This document shows, one piece after another, positions 8,175 through 17,085 of a stretch of DNA of 42,919 nucleotides (positions are counted from its first letter, which is position 1; each line of letters starts with the position of its first letter). The stretch spans positions 1-42,919 of the forward strand of contig JAHQWE010000090.1 of NCBI GenBank assembly GCA_019633985.1, read 5' to 3'. The notes beneath the pieces were generated by a model that had not been told where the DNA came from, did no database searches, and worked only from the letters and a program-made list of their open reading frames with translations. The position numbers and the translations under genes are program-made. Source of the DNA: Acidiferrobacterales bacterium. GTDB taxonomy: Bacteria > Pseudomonadota > Gammaproteobacteria > Arenicellales > Poriferihabitantaceae.

Positions 8175-9905
8175 GTGCAGCTGACTGGCGCTGATATTGT
8201 TGTTCGTTGTCTTCAAGATGAAGGCATAGAATTCCTTTTTGGATATCCCGGAGGCGCTGCCCTCCATATTTACGACGCGCTTTATAAGCAAGACCAGGTG
8301 AAGCACATCCTGGTGCGTCATGAGCAGGGAGCAACCCACGCTGCCGATGGGTATGCCCGTGCGACTGGAAAGCCTGGCGTGGTGCTAGTCACATCGGGGC
8401 CCGGGGTTACTAACACCATTACTGGCATTGCCACCGCTTATATGGATTCCATTCCGATGGTTGTGCTAACGGCGCAGGTTCCCTCGCATTTAATTGGAGA
8501 CGATGCCTTTCAGGAGGTGGATACGGTCGGCATAACCCGTCCGTGTGTTAAACACAATTTCCTGGTGGGCGATGTGGACAGCTTGGCGGATACCTTGAAG
8601 AAAGCGTTCTATATCGCCAGCTCAGGTCGGCCAGGGCCGGTGGTCGTAGATATCCCCAAGGACATCACCGCGAATCTAGCCGAATATGCCTATCCGGAAT
8701 CGGTAGATATGCGCTCATATCAGCCACGTACGCGAGGGCATTCCAAACAGGTGAAGCGAGGTGTGGATCTGTTGCTCTCTGCTAAAAAACCGATTGTTTA
8801 CACTGGAGGCGGAGCGGTATTGGGAGACGCAGAAGATGTCTTGCAAAAAATGGTGAACATGCTGGGTTATCCCTCAACCAGTACCTTGATGGGACTGGGG
8901 GCAATTCCCGCATCGAATGAGACTTTCCTCGGTATGCTGGGTATGCACGGCACGTACGAATCCAATATGGCGATGCATGATTGCGACGTCATGTTTGCGG
9001 TAGGGGCGCGTTTTGATGATCGCGTTACTGGCGAGCTGTCAAAATTTTCTCCTAATGCACGGATTGTTCAAATTGACATTGATCCATCTTCTATTGGTAA
9101 AAATGTTGGTGTCGAAGTTCCCATTGTGGGCGATTGTAAAGAGGTCCTTGAGCAAATGGTCCAGCTCCTCGAGCCGCGCATTGATGAAATTGATCGAGGT
9201 GAGGTGAACAAATGGTGGGAGCAAATTAATCGATGGAAGTCGATTGACTCCCTCGCCTATAAGACCAATGATGAAAAAATTGTCCCCCAGCTTGTAGTCG
9301 AACGATTGGGAGAAATTACCAATGGCGAAGCTTATGTCTGCTCCGACGTTGGTCAGCATCAAATGTGGGCAGCGCAATACTATGCGTTCGAAAAGCCGCG
9401 GCGGTGGATCAACTCCGGTGGACTCGGCACAATGGGTTTCGGTTTGCCCTCTGCAATGGGCGTCCAGCTCGCTTATCCGGATTCCACTGTTATCTGCATC
9501 ACAGGCGACGCGAGTATTCAAATGTGCATCCAGGAGCTATCTTGCTGTTTGCAATATGGTCTGCCAATTAAGGTGATCAATCTCAACAACCAGTACATGG
9601 GGATGGTGCGCCAATGGCAAGAGTTTTTCTACGATCGTCGGTATTCCCACTCTTATATGGATGCGTTGCCCGATTTCGTCAAGCTCGCGGAAAGTTACGG
9701 CCATATCGGTATGCGCGTTCAGGAACCTTCTAAGTTAGATGCAACTCTTGAAGAAGCCTTTGCGTTGACGGATAGGTTAGTTTTTGTTGACGTAATCACC
9801 GACCCAACAGTTAACGTCTATCCGATGATTGCTGGTGGGAAAGGTCACAATGAAATGCATCTTGCGCCCGGTCAGGAAGAAGTAAAGGAAAGGGAGCTGG
9901 CTTAA
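8175..9905 (+). CDS. ilvI: Acetolactate synthase, large (catalytic) subunit
   Basis: ThDP-dependent enzyme that condenses two pyruvates, or pyruvate and 2-oxobutyrate, as the first shared step of valine/leucine/isoleucine synthesis. 576 aa, normal length. The catalytic Glu lies in VRHEQGATHAADGYARATG, and the ThDP/Mg motif is TGDASIQM through NNQYMGMVRQWQ. The start is GTG at 8175 with GAGGTG just upstream; the protein opens MQLTGADIVVRCLQDEG, as in family members. The gene overlaps ilvH by one base (TAATG), so the two subunits are translationally coupled. Biosynthetic type (not the catabolic FAD-free AlsS type) is inferred from the linked regulatory subunit. Confidence 0.96.
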   Translation: MQLTGADIVVRCLQDEGIEFLFGYPGGAALHIYDALYKQDQVKHILVRHEQGATHAADGYARATGKPGVVLVTSGPGVTNTITGIATAYMDSIPMVVLTAQVPSHLIGDDAFQEVDTVGITRPCVKHNFLVGDVDSLADTLKKAFYIASSGRPGPVVVDIPKDITANLAEYAYPESVDMRSYQPRTRGHSKQVKRGVDLLLSAKKPIVYTGGGAVLGDAEDVLQKMVNMLGYPSTSTLMGLGAIPASNETFLGMLGMHGTYESNMAMHDCDVMFAVGARFDDRVTGELSKFSPNARIVQIDIDPSSIGKNVGVEVPIVGDCKEVLEQMVQLLEPRIDEIDRGEVNKWWEQINRWKSIDSLAYKTNDEKIVPQLVVERLGEITNGEAYVCSDVGQHQMWAAQYYAFEKPRRWINSGGLGTMGFGLPSAMGVQLAYPDSTVICITGDASIQMCIQELSCCLQYGLPIKVINLNNQYMGMVRQWQEFFYDRRYSHSYMDALPDFVKLAESYGHIGMRVQEPSKLDATLEEAFALTDRLVFVDVITDPTVNVYPMIAGGKGHNEMHLAPGQEEVKERELA

Positions 9906-10399
9906 TGCGTAGAATTATCTCTGTCCTGCTTGAAAACGAAGCAGGGGCATTGTCGCGGGTAGCTGGCTTGTTCTCGGCCCGTGGCTACAATATTGAATCA
10001 TTGACTGTAGCGCCCACTGACGACCCTTCTTTGTCGCGCATGACCATCGTCACAAGCGGAACCGACAACATCATCGAGCAAATCACTAAGCAGTTAAATA
10101 AACTCGTCGACGTAGTGAAGTTAATAGATTTAACTGAGGGACAGCATATTGAACGAGAGCTCATGCTGGTGAAGGTGGTTGCCGCGGGTAACGAGCAGCG
10201 CGAGGAAGTTAAACGCTTGGTAGATATTTTCCGTGGTCGAATTATAGACGTCACAGAGAGTACCTACACGCTGGAGATGACGGGAAATGGCGATAAGGTG
10301 GATGCATTTGTGCAAGCACTCTCCCAGGTTGAAATTATAGAAGTGGTGCGCTCAGGCGTGTCTGGTATAGGGCGTGGAAAGCGCGCGTTGAGCGCTTAA
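9905..10399 (+). CDS. ilvH: Acetolactate synthase, small (regulatory) subunit
   Basis: 164-aa partner of IlvI that raises its activity and confers feedback inhibition by valine. The N-terminal ACT domain is clear: RRIISVLLENEAGALSRVAG followed by ARGYNIESLTVAPT, where the conserved Gly/Asn region binds valine. The C-terminal half has RELMLVKV and the TGNGDKVDAF segment typical of the family. Its ATG overlaps the ilvI stop by one base. The next gene follows after eight bases, so co-transcription with the phospholipid genes is likely. Confidence 0.96.
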   Translation: MRRIISVLLENEAGALSRVAGLFSARGYNIESLTVAPTDDPSLSRMTIVTSGTDNIIEQITKQLNKLVDVVKLIDLTEGQHIERELMLVKVVAAGNEQREEVKRLVDIFRGRIIDVTESTYTLEMTGNGDKVDAFVQALSQVEIIEVVRSGVSGIGRGKRALSA

Positions 10400-10407
10400 T
10401 TGTACTG

Positions 10408-11055
10408 ATGTCCTCCTTTGACTACCCTATACTCGCCCGCGAAGGGCGGGTTCATCTCATATTGGCTGCAATCGCAGGTATATTTTCTACTTGGTTATGG
10501 GGCTGGTGGTCGCTTCCGGTTTGGCTTTTGGTACTGTTTGTTTTCCAGTTTTTCAGAGACCCGAAAAGACAAATCAGTGAGCAACCTGGGGCCATTGTTG
10601 CGCCGGCGAGTGGACAGGTTGTGTTTATCGGTGAGACTGGGAACCCCTATCTGGAGGGTGTGACTTCACTGAAAGTCAGTATTTTCATGAACGTGTTTTC
10701 TGTCCACTCTAATTTAGTGCCGATTGGTGGGGAAATTCGGGATTGCTGGTATCACGCCGGGAAATTCTTTAATGCTGCGCTGGACAAAGCGTCCTCCGAA
10801 AATGAGCGGAATGCGATCTGGATACGTACTCCCGAGGGTGAAGATGTGATTAGCATTCAAATTGCCGGACTGGTAGCGAGACGGATTCTTAGCTACGTGA
10901 AAAAGGGCGATCAGGTCCAAACGGGACAGCGCTACGGTTTTATTCGCTTTGGATCCCGGGTGGATTTATATCTGCCAGTGGGAACCCCTCTCAATGTCAA
11001 CATGGGGCAGTGGGTTACTTCGGGCAATGATGTAGTCGCGAACTTTTCACGTTAG
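10408..11055 (+). CDS. psd: Phosphatidylserine decarboxylase proenzyme, short (archaeal-type) form
   Basis: 215-aa pyruvoyl enzyme that decarboxylates phosphatidylserine to phosphatidylethanolamine at the inner membrane. Two hydrophobic segments near residues 15-48 anchor it. The sequence IAPASGQV-like region (VAPASGQVVFIGE), VSIFMNVFSVHSN with His100, and the processing site RFGSRVDLYLP are diagnostic: cleavage before Ser183 would make the pyruvoyl group. This is the shorter form that lacks the long N-terminal part of the E. coli enzyme. It stands just upstream of the gene for phosphatidylserine synthase, its substrate supplier, and downstream of ilvIH with an eight-base gap. Confidence 0.92.
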   Translation: MSSFDYPILAREGRVHLILAAIAGIFSTWLWGWWSLPVWLLVLFVFQFFRDPKRQISEQPGAIVAPASGQVVFIGETGNPYLEGVTSLKVSIFMNVFSVHSNLVPIGGEIRDCWYHAGKFFNAALDKASSENERNAIWIRTPEGEDVISIQIAGLVARRILSYVKKGDQVQTGQRYGFIRFGSRVDLYLPVGTPLNVNMGQWVTSGNDVVANFSR

Positions 11056-11166
11056 AGCGGTATCATAGGGGTATTCGGTCGCGCGTTGCTACCGACCCTT
11101 CGATTCGATACGCAGTGTGCCGGTCGAACGGTTAACCGATGAATAATTGTTTCTGAGAATCCAACC

Positions 11167-11970
11167 ATGAGTGAAAACGACCCCACTTCGAATGCTCGAA
11201 AGGGAATTTACTTTCTGCCGAGCCTGTTCACGACGGCAGGACTTTTCTTTGGATTTTTTGCCATTATTCAGGCTACCCATGGCAATTTTGATCGTGCAGC
11301 CCTGGCTATTTTTGTTGCCATGATTATGGATGGTTTGGACGGTCGCGTAGCAAGATGGACCAATACCGCTAGTGACTTCGGTAAAGAATACGATAGTTTG
11401 GTTGATCTCATTGCATTTGGCCTGGCGCCAGCGCTGGTGGTTTATTTCTGGTCACTGCAGTCAATCGGCCGTGCTGGTTGGTTGATCGCGTTTCTTTACG
11501 CTGCGGCCACTGCGCTGCGATTGGCGCGTTTCAATACGCTCACTATCAAGGACAATCGATATTTCTTCGGTTTGCCTTCGCCATCAGCCGGGGCCTTTGT
11601 TGTGTTTTGGGTATGGTGTATGCACGATTTTGAATTTACCGGATACGACACGGTGATCGCGTGGTTGAGCGCTTTGGTAACGGTATCAGCGGCGATTTTG
11701 ATGGTAAGCAATGTCAAGTTTCGCAGTTTTAAAGATTTCGATTACAAAAACAAAATTCCCTTTGTTGTCCTGATTGTTCTGATTTTAGCGTATGTCTTGA
11801 TCTCGTCCGATCCTCCAACGGTACTGTTTCTGATCACGCTGGGATATGTGCTGTCAGGTCTGGTGAGTTGGGTATGGCGATGGCGAAAGGGTGATGAAAG
11901 CAGCCCTTCGTTTTTACCAGATGATCATGAGGACGAAGAACACTTCGAAAATGAGAGTCGAAAGGACTAA
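11167..11970 (+). CDS. pssA: CDP-diacylglycerol-serine O-phosphatidyltransferase
   Basis: Membrane phosphatidylserine synthase of the CDP-alcohol phosphatidyltransferase family, 267 aa. The signature D-G-x2-G-R-x-A-R-x8-G-x3-D-x3-D is present as MDGLDGRVARWTNTASDFG followed by KEYDSLVD. Several hydrophobic helices follow, including the FGLPSPSAGAF segment usual for this subfamily. The C-terminal tail is charged and acidic (PDDHEDEEHFENES), probably cytoplasmic. The subfamily is the integral-membrane type, not the phospholipase-D-like E. coli PssA. Together with psd it supplies phosphatidylethanolamine. A 110-base gap separates them. Confidence 0.93.
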   Translation: MSENDPTSNARKGIYFLPSLFTTAGLFFGFFAIIQATHGNFDRAALAIFVAMIMDGLDGRVARWTNTASDFGKEYDSLVDLIAFGLAPALVVYFWSLQSIGRAGWLIAFLYAAATALRLARFNTLTIKDNRYFFGLPSPSAGAFVVFWVWCMHDFEFTGYDTVIAWLSALVTVSAAILMVSNVKFRSFKDFDYKNKIPFVVLIVLILAYVLISSDPPTVLFLITLGYVLSGLVSWVWRWRKGDESSPSFLPDDHEDEEHFENESRKD

Positions 11971-12017
11971 CAATTCTGTAGAGACAATTTTTCTCTCGCT
12001 TCAATGATGCTGTATTG

Positions 12018-12875
12018 ATGGAGTCACATTCAGAGAAACAACTGTTAATTCTGAAGCATATGGGGATTGATGTCTGGAAGTTGCGGGGTTCAGTGGTAGC
12101 ATCTCCTGAGAAAGAAGGTTCTTCTAATCGAAAAATACCAAGGCAGAACTCAGAAAACACATCGATTGAGATTCCAAAGAAAGCGGAATTTCATTCTGTA
12201 GATATGCTGGATGAACCGTCGTCTCCCGAAAAGAAACTAGTATTCTCAGCAAACACGGCAGCTGATACCCGCATCGCTATCGCGGCAGGGCAAAGCCAGG
12301 ATGAATCTGTCGATACAACAACGACCCCTGGGCCTACAGATAGTACTTCAATAAAAGCGGGCCAACCAAATCAACCGAATCAATCTGATGAGGTGGAATC
12401 TGAGACTCAAACCCCAATTGTAGAAAGAAATCCAATTGATGTGATTTGTAATCCTGACGCGGAATGGTGTTTTGTATGTTCGTCATCGGGAGAGAGGCCC
12501 GAGAACGAGAAGACGCTATTTAATGCTATTGCATTTGCACTCGGACTTACGCAGTCTGACTACAGCTCGATGTGGCTTTCAGGGGAAGAGGATTTAACCG
12601 ATTGCTCTGATTTGCAGTCTGAAGTGAGGGAATCTCTTGCCTCGTTGCTAGAACAGGCAAGCCCGAAGAAAGTGGTCATTTTTGGAGAACAACCAGCTCA
12701 ACAGCTCATCGGTACCGACAAACCATTAAATGTGTTGAGACAGGAAGAATATCGATATCAGGGTGGCGATAGTCAGCTTGTCATCACTTTTGGGTTATCG
12801 CATCTCTTGAGCAACCCTTTGGACAAATCACTTGTTTGGGAAGACCTTCACAAAGCCAGCGCTTCTTCTGCCTGA
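12018..12875 (+). CDS. holD: Probable DNA polymerase III psi subunit (HolD) with a long inserted linker
   Basis: Psi bridges the clamp loader (tau/gamma) and the chi subunit that contacts SSB. I base the call on three things. The N-terminus KQLLILKHMGIDVWKLRG resembles the E. coli psi peptide with LGITQWSLR, which binds the clamp loader. The C-terminus LSHLLSNPLDKSLVWEDL matches the family end pattern (L-x2-L-x2-NP-x3-K/R-x2-W). And rimI follows, as in E. coli holD-rimI. At 285 aa it is about twice the E. coli length: residues about 25-137 are polar, Ser/Pro/Glu/Gln-rich and probably disordered. Residues 138-285 form the folded part. The ATG at 12018 follows an in-frame TTG at 12015; I use the ATG. 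Confidence 0.72.
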   Translation: MESHSEKQLLILKHMGIDVWKLRGSVVASPEKEGSSNRKIPRQNSENTSIEIPKKAEFHSVDMLDEPSSPEKKLVFSANTAADTRIAIAAGQSQDESVDTTTTPGPTDSTSIKAGQPNQPNQSDEVESETQTPIVERNPIDVICNPDAEWCFVCSSSGERPENEKTLFNAIAFALGLTQSDYSSMWLSGEEDLTDCSDLQSEVRESLASLLEQASPKKVVIFGEQPAQQLIGTDKPLNVLRQEEYRYQGGDSQLVITFGLSHLLSNPLDKSLVWEDLHKASASSA

Positions 12876-13008
12876 ATTAGCAGTGGCTAGATTGACGAAT
12901 GGTCCCAAGTAGTGGTTTGAGCCTGAAGTCAGGACATAAATTAAACTGTTCAGGTGTTCTTCAGTGTGATTTTGGAATTTCTCCAGGGATGAATTTCTGA
13001 TCGAGTTG

Positions 13009-13485
13009 ATGGTAGAAGCTACAAAAAATGATCTTCGCATTCGTCCGATTACCGAAGACGATATTGAGCGTATTATTCAACAAGAGAGTAAATCCACACG
13101 CTATCCATGGTCGCACAAAAACTTACTGGAAGGAGTGCGAGGCGGCTCAGGGGCAATGGTGGTGTATTTGAACGAGGTTCCGATTGGGTACTATGTTGTT
13201 TCGATCGCCGCTGGCGTGCATGAAATCCAAAATATAGTGGTATTTAACTGTTACCAGGGTCGAGGATTGGGTCAACGCTTGTTATCAATGATTTTGACTC
13301 ACGCATTAAAAGATTCTAAAGCAGAGGTTTGGTTGGAAGTGAGAGAGAGTAACGCCTGTGCCAGAGCTATCTATGAAAAAGCGGGGTTTTGCGTTAGTGG
13401 CGTAAGGAAAAACTACTACTATTGTGAAAACGATAGCAGGGAGGACGCGATACTGATGACATTGAATGGAAAAATCACCGGGTAA
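13009..13485 (+). CDS. rimI: Ribosomal protein S18 alanine N-acetyltransferase
   Basis: GNAT-fold enzyme, 158 aa from the ATG, that acetylates the N-terminal Ala of S18. The acetyl-CoA-binding motif is in NCYQGRGLGQRLLSMIL (Q/RxxGxG/A), preceded by the strand EIQNIVVF. The downstream stretch VWLEVRESNACARAIYEKAGF with NYYY is the family's characteristic C-terminal part. It follows holD after about 130 bases. A TTG one codon earlier is in frame but the ATG is the natural choice. It converges with the MltD-like gene. Confidence 0.88.
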   Translation: MVEATKNDLRIRPITEDDIERIIQQESKSTRYPWSHKNLLEGVRGGSGAMVVYLNEVPIGYYVVSIAAGVHEIQNIVVFNCYQGRGLGQRLLSMILTHALKDSKAEVWLEVRESNACARAIYEKAGFCVSGVRKNYYYCENDSREDAILMTLNGKITG

Positions 13486-13552
13486 ATACGCAGCTCCTCA
13501 AAAAAATAAACGGCCACTCACAGCAAGGATGAAGATGTCATCATCCGGCTGT

Positions 13553-15052
13553 CTACTGGAACACGACCAATGTTTGACCAGGTTGCAAGATACTCTTTCT
13601 GCTCAACTGATTCCAACGCATTAAACTGTTCAGAGAAACGTGGTACTTACGCGAGATATTCCATAGAGTGTCTCCTTTGGAGACCATGTGTTTCTTTTTA
13701 TCGGTTTGAGTTTTTTCGGTGACAGTGGTTGAACCTGCATACTTCGCACCACCACTTAACGGAATTCTTAGCTCCTGACCGGGTTTGATGAGATTTCCCT
13801 TAATCGAATTGGCAGTGCGAATAGACTCGGCGTCGACACCATGCAGTTTGGCAATCTTTCCAAGATACTCCCCTTTCTTAACCCGATGTCGCGCCCATTG
13901 CATCCTGTCGCGTGCACTTAATCCAGCCAGGTCTCGCATCAGTTTTTCAGCATCTTGACTGGGAACCACGATAGTGTGCGGACCATTCGGGGGCGTCACC
14001 CCGCGAACATAACCTAAATTCAAAAAATGCAGCTGCTTACGATTAAGTGAGATCATAGATGCGACAACAGTGAGGTCGGTTTGCGTTTTTAAATCCACGA
14101 CCTGTAATCGCTGAACATTGTCGAGCGGTGTGAGAGTAATATTAAATTTACCTGGGTCTTTGAGGATGTTACGGATCGCAAATAGCCTTGGCACGTATTC
14201 GGAGGTTTCACGGCGTAAAGTGAGAGCGGAATAGGTAAGAGGTAAGCCCTTGGCTTTGTTACGCCTGAGTTGCTTTCGAATCGTACCCTCACCTGCATTG
14301 TAGGCCGCTAGTGCCAGCTCCCAATCGCCATTGAATTCCTGAGAAAGATAGTCGAGATAGTCGAGTGCAGCCCTGGTAGATTGAACCAGATCACGTCGCG
14401 CATCCATCCACCAATCCTGTCGTAAACCAAACCGGCGACCGGTTGCGCTTATGAATTGCCACATACCCGCCGCCCGAGACCGTGAGGTAGCATCGGGCCT
14501 GAATGCGCTCTCTACTGCAGGAAGAATCGCGACTTCCGCGGGGATGTTGCGAGCCTCTACTTCTGCAAGAACATAAGGTAAGAACCAGTAGGCTCGTTCC
14601 GCCAGTCGTTTGAAATATTTGGGATGTTTGGCGTACCAACTCTCAAAGTGCGCGACTCGTTCAGGCTGCTCTTCAAGATTGGATAGTCGAAATCCGGCGC
14701 GAAGATCTGCCCACAAATCGTTTTGACGAACCTCAAGTTTTGGTTTTACTGCGGCCAGTTCAGTCGTTTGTTGTGAGGCATCTGGAACCCGGTTGATCTC
14801 TATTTCACGTAGATAGAGCTTCGGCGTCGAAAGCTTTTCCTGGCTTCCCGTCAGAGCGGTATCCATGACCTTGGGGCCATTCAAACTGACTGGAGCGGCG
14901 GGAACATCTGAACCCTCTGAGCTCAATCCTGCTTCAGGCACGCGTGCTTCCGGGCTGGCTGAATTGCGCCATCCGAGATCGAAACTGGCACATCCAGCCC
15001 CCGCCAACAGACAAAATGCCGCCAGCGTTGTTTTTATTACACCTCCGAGCAT
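13553..15052 (-). CDS. mltD: Membrane-bound lytic murein transglycosylase D with two LysM repeats
   Basis: A 499-aa exported enzyme that cleaves the glycan strands of peptidoglycan to 1,6-anhydro products. Order: signal peptide with a weak lipobox ending LLAGAGC (Cys21, Gly rather than Leu at -3), a spacer to about residue 110, the SLT domain at about 155-265 with catalytic Glu181 in AVESAFRP, then SRAAGMWQF and LALAAYNAGEG, which are all SLT motifs. LysM repeats lie at about 389-431 and 455-498, each of the form H-x-V-K/S-K-G-x-L. The E. coli enzyme has the same plan. It is divergent from mdh and convergent with rimI; a possible hairpin at about 13525-13552 lies between the stops. Confidence 0.93.
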   Translation of the reverse strand: MLGGVIKTTLAAFCLLAGAGCASFDLGWRNSASPEARVPEAGLSSEGSDVPAAPVSLNGPKVMDTALTGSQEKLSTPKLYLREIEINRVPDASQQTTELAAVKPKLEVRQNDLWADLRAGFRLSNLEEQPERVAHFESWYAKHPKYFKRLAERAYWFLPYVLAEVEARNIPAEVAILPAVESAFRPDATSRSRAAGMWQFISATGRRFGLRQDWWMDARRDLVQSTRAALDYLDYLSQEFNGDWELALAAYNAGEGTIRKQLRRNKAKGLPLTYSALTLRRETSEYVPRLFAIRNILKDPGKFNITLTPLDNVQRLQVVDLKTQTDLTVVASMISLNRKQLHFLNLGYVRGVTPPNGPHTIVVPSQDAEKLMRDLAGLSARDRMQWARHRVKKGEYLGKIAKLHGVDAESIRTANSIKGNLIKPGQELRIPLSGGAKYAGSTTVTEKTQTDKKKHMVSKGDTLWNISRKYHVSLNSLMRWNQLSRKSILQPGQTLVVFQ

Positions 15053-15199
15053 GAGCGGATACTAAAGTTGGGGCGTGCTGGAGTCAATATTTGACGCGTC
15101 GTGCGGAGAATTTGTCCTGTTCCCACTATTGGCGGAGACGACAAGACTTTGGCCGTCACATATAATCCGCGCCCTGATTCCATTTATTCGAGAAAATCT

Positions 15200-16171
15200 A
15201 TGAAAGCTCCAGTTCGAGTTGCTGTGACCGGCGCCGCCGGTAATATTTCTTACGCGCTCCTGTTCCGCATTGCGTCTGGCGATATGCTGGGTAACGATCA
15301 GCCAGTGATACTGCAGTTGTTGGAGATACCTCCGGCAATGGATGCGTTGAACGGGGTAGTGATGGAGCTACTGGATTGCGCATTTCCACTGCTCGCAGGG
15401 ATCGAAACATCAGATGACCCTAATATCGCTTTCAAGGATGTCGACTACGCACTCCTTGTGGGCTCTAAACCGCGCGGGCCTGGAATGGAGCGAGGGGATC
15501 TACTAAAAGACAATGGTAAGATTTTCTCTGTCCAGGGCAAAGCGCTCAACGACCATGCGTCTAGAGACGTCAAAGTTCTGGTAGTTGGCAATCCCGCGAA
15601 TACCAACGCGCTGATTGCGGCGGCAAATGCCCCAGATCTTGATAAGAATCAGTTTACGGCGATGATGCGTTTGGACCACAATCGAGCCAAAGCACAACTC
15701 GCGGCCAAGATTGGCGTTCATCATGATCAAATTACCCGAATGACAGTATGGGGGAATCATTCTGCTACGCAGTACCCGGACGTATCCAATGTGACCGTGG
15801 ATGGTAATGGGGTGGAAGTAGAGGAAAGCTGGCTGGTTGACGAATTCATTCCAACTGTCCAGCAGCGCGGGGCGGCGATTATCAAAGCCAGAGGTGCGTC
15901 GAGTGCGGCATCAGCAGGTTCAGCTGCTATTGATCATATGCGCGATTGGGCGCTTGGAACGCCCGAAGGTGACTGGGTCAGCATGGGAATACCGTCTGAC
16001 GGCAGCTACGGGATAGCGGAAGGATTAATGTATTCCTTCCCGGTTACCTGTAAAGACGGTAAGTATGAGATTGTGCAAGGGCTGGACGTGACCGACTTTA
16101 GTCGGGAACGTATGCAAGCCACTGAGAGTGAGCTGCTTGAAGAGCGAGAGGCGGTTTCCGCATTGATGTAG
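15200..16171 (+). CDS. mdh: Malate dehydrogenase (NAD-dependent, LDH-like type)
   Basis: Oxidises L-malate to oxaloacetate in the TCA cycle; 323 aa. The Rossmann motif [17 protein letters not shown] is at residues 11-27, the substrate-binding loop has [13 protein letters not shown], and the catalytic His lies in [14 protein letters not shown]. This is the cytosolic-type subgroup found in Pseudomonadota other than enterics, not the E. coli Mdh type. The frame is open further upstream to 15101, but the Rossmann strand begins at the ATG at 15200. A TATAAT hexamer is at 15161-15166, without a good -35. A strong terminator follows the gene. Confidence 0.95.
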   Translation: MKAPVRVAVTGAAGNISYALLFRIASGDMLGNDQPVILQLLEIPPAMDALNGVVMELLDCAFPLLAGIETSDDPNIAFKDVDYALLVGSKPRGPGMERGDLLKDNGKIFSVQGKALNDHASRDVKVLVVGNPANTNALIAAANAPDLDKNQFTAMMRLDHNRAKAQLAAKIGVHHDQITRMTVWGNHSATQYPDVSNVTVDGNGVEVEESWLVDEFIPTVQQRGAAIIKARGASSAASAGSAAIDHMRDWALGTPEGDWVSMGIPSDGSYGIAEGLMYSFPVTCKDGKYEIVQGLDVTDFSRERMQATESELLEEREAVSALM

Positions 16172-16193
16172 TGCTAAGTAGCGCATAGTTTCT

Positions 16194-16223
16194 AAAAAAC
16201 GGAGCCGCGCGCTCCGTTTTTTT
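16194..16223. terminator. Bidirectional intrinsic terminator after mdh
   Basis: ACGGAG (16199-16204) pairs with CTCCGT (16212-16217) around a GC-rich seven-base loop. A runs before and T runs after the stem, so the hairpin could extend and work in both directions. It lies between mdh and the glycosyltransferase gene, separating their transcripts. Confidence 0.85.
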
Positions 16224-16248
16224 ATTCAGAAGAATGCCAGATTAAATC

Positions 16249-17085
16249 GTGAACATCAGCGTAATTATTCCAACCAGGAATCGACTGAAACTGCTGCAGA
16301 GAGCGATCGATTCGGTGTTATCCCAAAGCTTGCCGCCCTGGGAGCTTATTGTGGTCGATGATGGATCCAGTGACGGCACTGCCGAATGGGTAAAGAAGAA
16401 TCACCCGTGCGTCGTTCTTATTGAGCAAGCTCATTCTGGGGTGAGTGCAGCGCGAAATACCGGAATTAATCTTGCAAAAGGAGATTGGGTTGCTCTGCTC
16501 GACTCAGATGATGAATGGCTGCACAAAAAGCTAGAAAAACAATCGTTGTTACTCCTAGCAGAACCGGGTAGAAGCGTTTGCCATACAGATGAAATCTGGA
16601 TTCGCAATGGTAAGCGAGTCAATGCGATGAATAAACATCAAAAACCAGAAGGACATATTTATCAACAGTGTCTGCCACTTTGTTGTGTTTCACCATCTTC
16701 TATCATGATTCATAAAAGCGTATTCGAACGTGTTGGTATGTTTGACGAAAGTTATCCTGCCTGCGAGGACTATGAGCTTTGGTTGCGAGTTTTTAGTCGC
16801 TACGAAGCGCTTCTTGTCCATGAGCCTCTGCTGAAAAAATACGGTGGGCATTCAGATCAGCTCTCCAGGGCGCATTGGGGAATGGACCGGTTTCGAGTTC
16901 GCGCAATAGATGGCGTATTGCAAAATGGGAACTTAAACAAAGCAGATCGTCAGCAATCTATCAAGGTGTTAAAGGAGAAGTGTGAAATTCTCTCAAAAGG
17001 AGCTGAAAAGAGGCGTAAATTTGATGAGGCGAAGACTTATAGAAACCTTTCCGCGAAATACTCTCTAGAGAAATCCCATTGTTAG
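16249..17085 (+). CDS. Family 2 glycosyltransferase
   Basis: A 278-aa GT-A-fold inverting glycosyltransferase. The N-terminus NISVIIPTRNRLKLLQRAI, the nucleotide-sugar site IVVDDGSSDGT, the GVSAARNTGI segment and the metal-binding DSDDEW are canonical. The acceptor-side motif CEDYELWLR near residue 180 is typical of the subgroup that adds one sugar to a lipid or protein acceptor. No transmembrane segment is evident. Start is GTG at 16249. It overlaps the next gene by seven bases, so the two are probably coupled. Sugar and acceptor cannot be told from the sequence, and no polysaccharide cluster surrounds it. Confidence 0.88.
   Translation: MNISVIIPTRNRLKLLQRAIDSVLSQSLPPWELIVVDDGSSDGTAEWVKKNHPCVVLIEQAHSGVSAARNTGINLAKGDWVALLDSDDEWLHKKLEKQSLLLLAEPGRSVCHTDEIWIRNGKRVNAMNKHQKPEGHIYQQCLPLCCVSPSSIMIHKSVFERVGMFDESYPACEDYELWLRVFSRYEALLVHEPLLKKYGGHSDQLSRAHWGMDRFRVRAIDGVLQNGNLNKADRQQSIKVLKEKCEILSKGAEKRRKFDEAKTYRNLSAKYSLEKSHC

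Noticed and set aside
9039-9521. 160-aa minus-strand open frame
   Set aside because: Wholly inside ilvI on the other strand; no recognisable domain.
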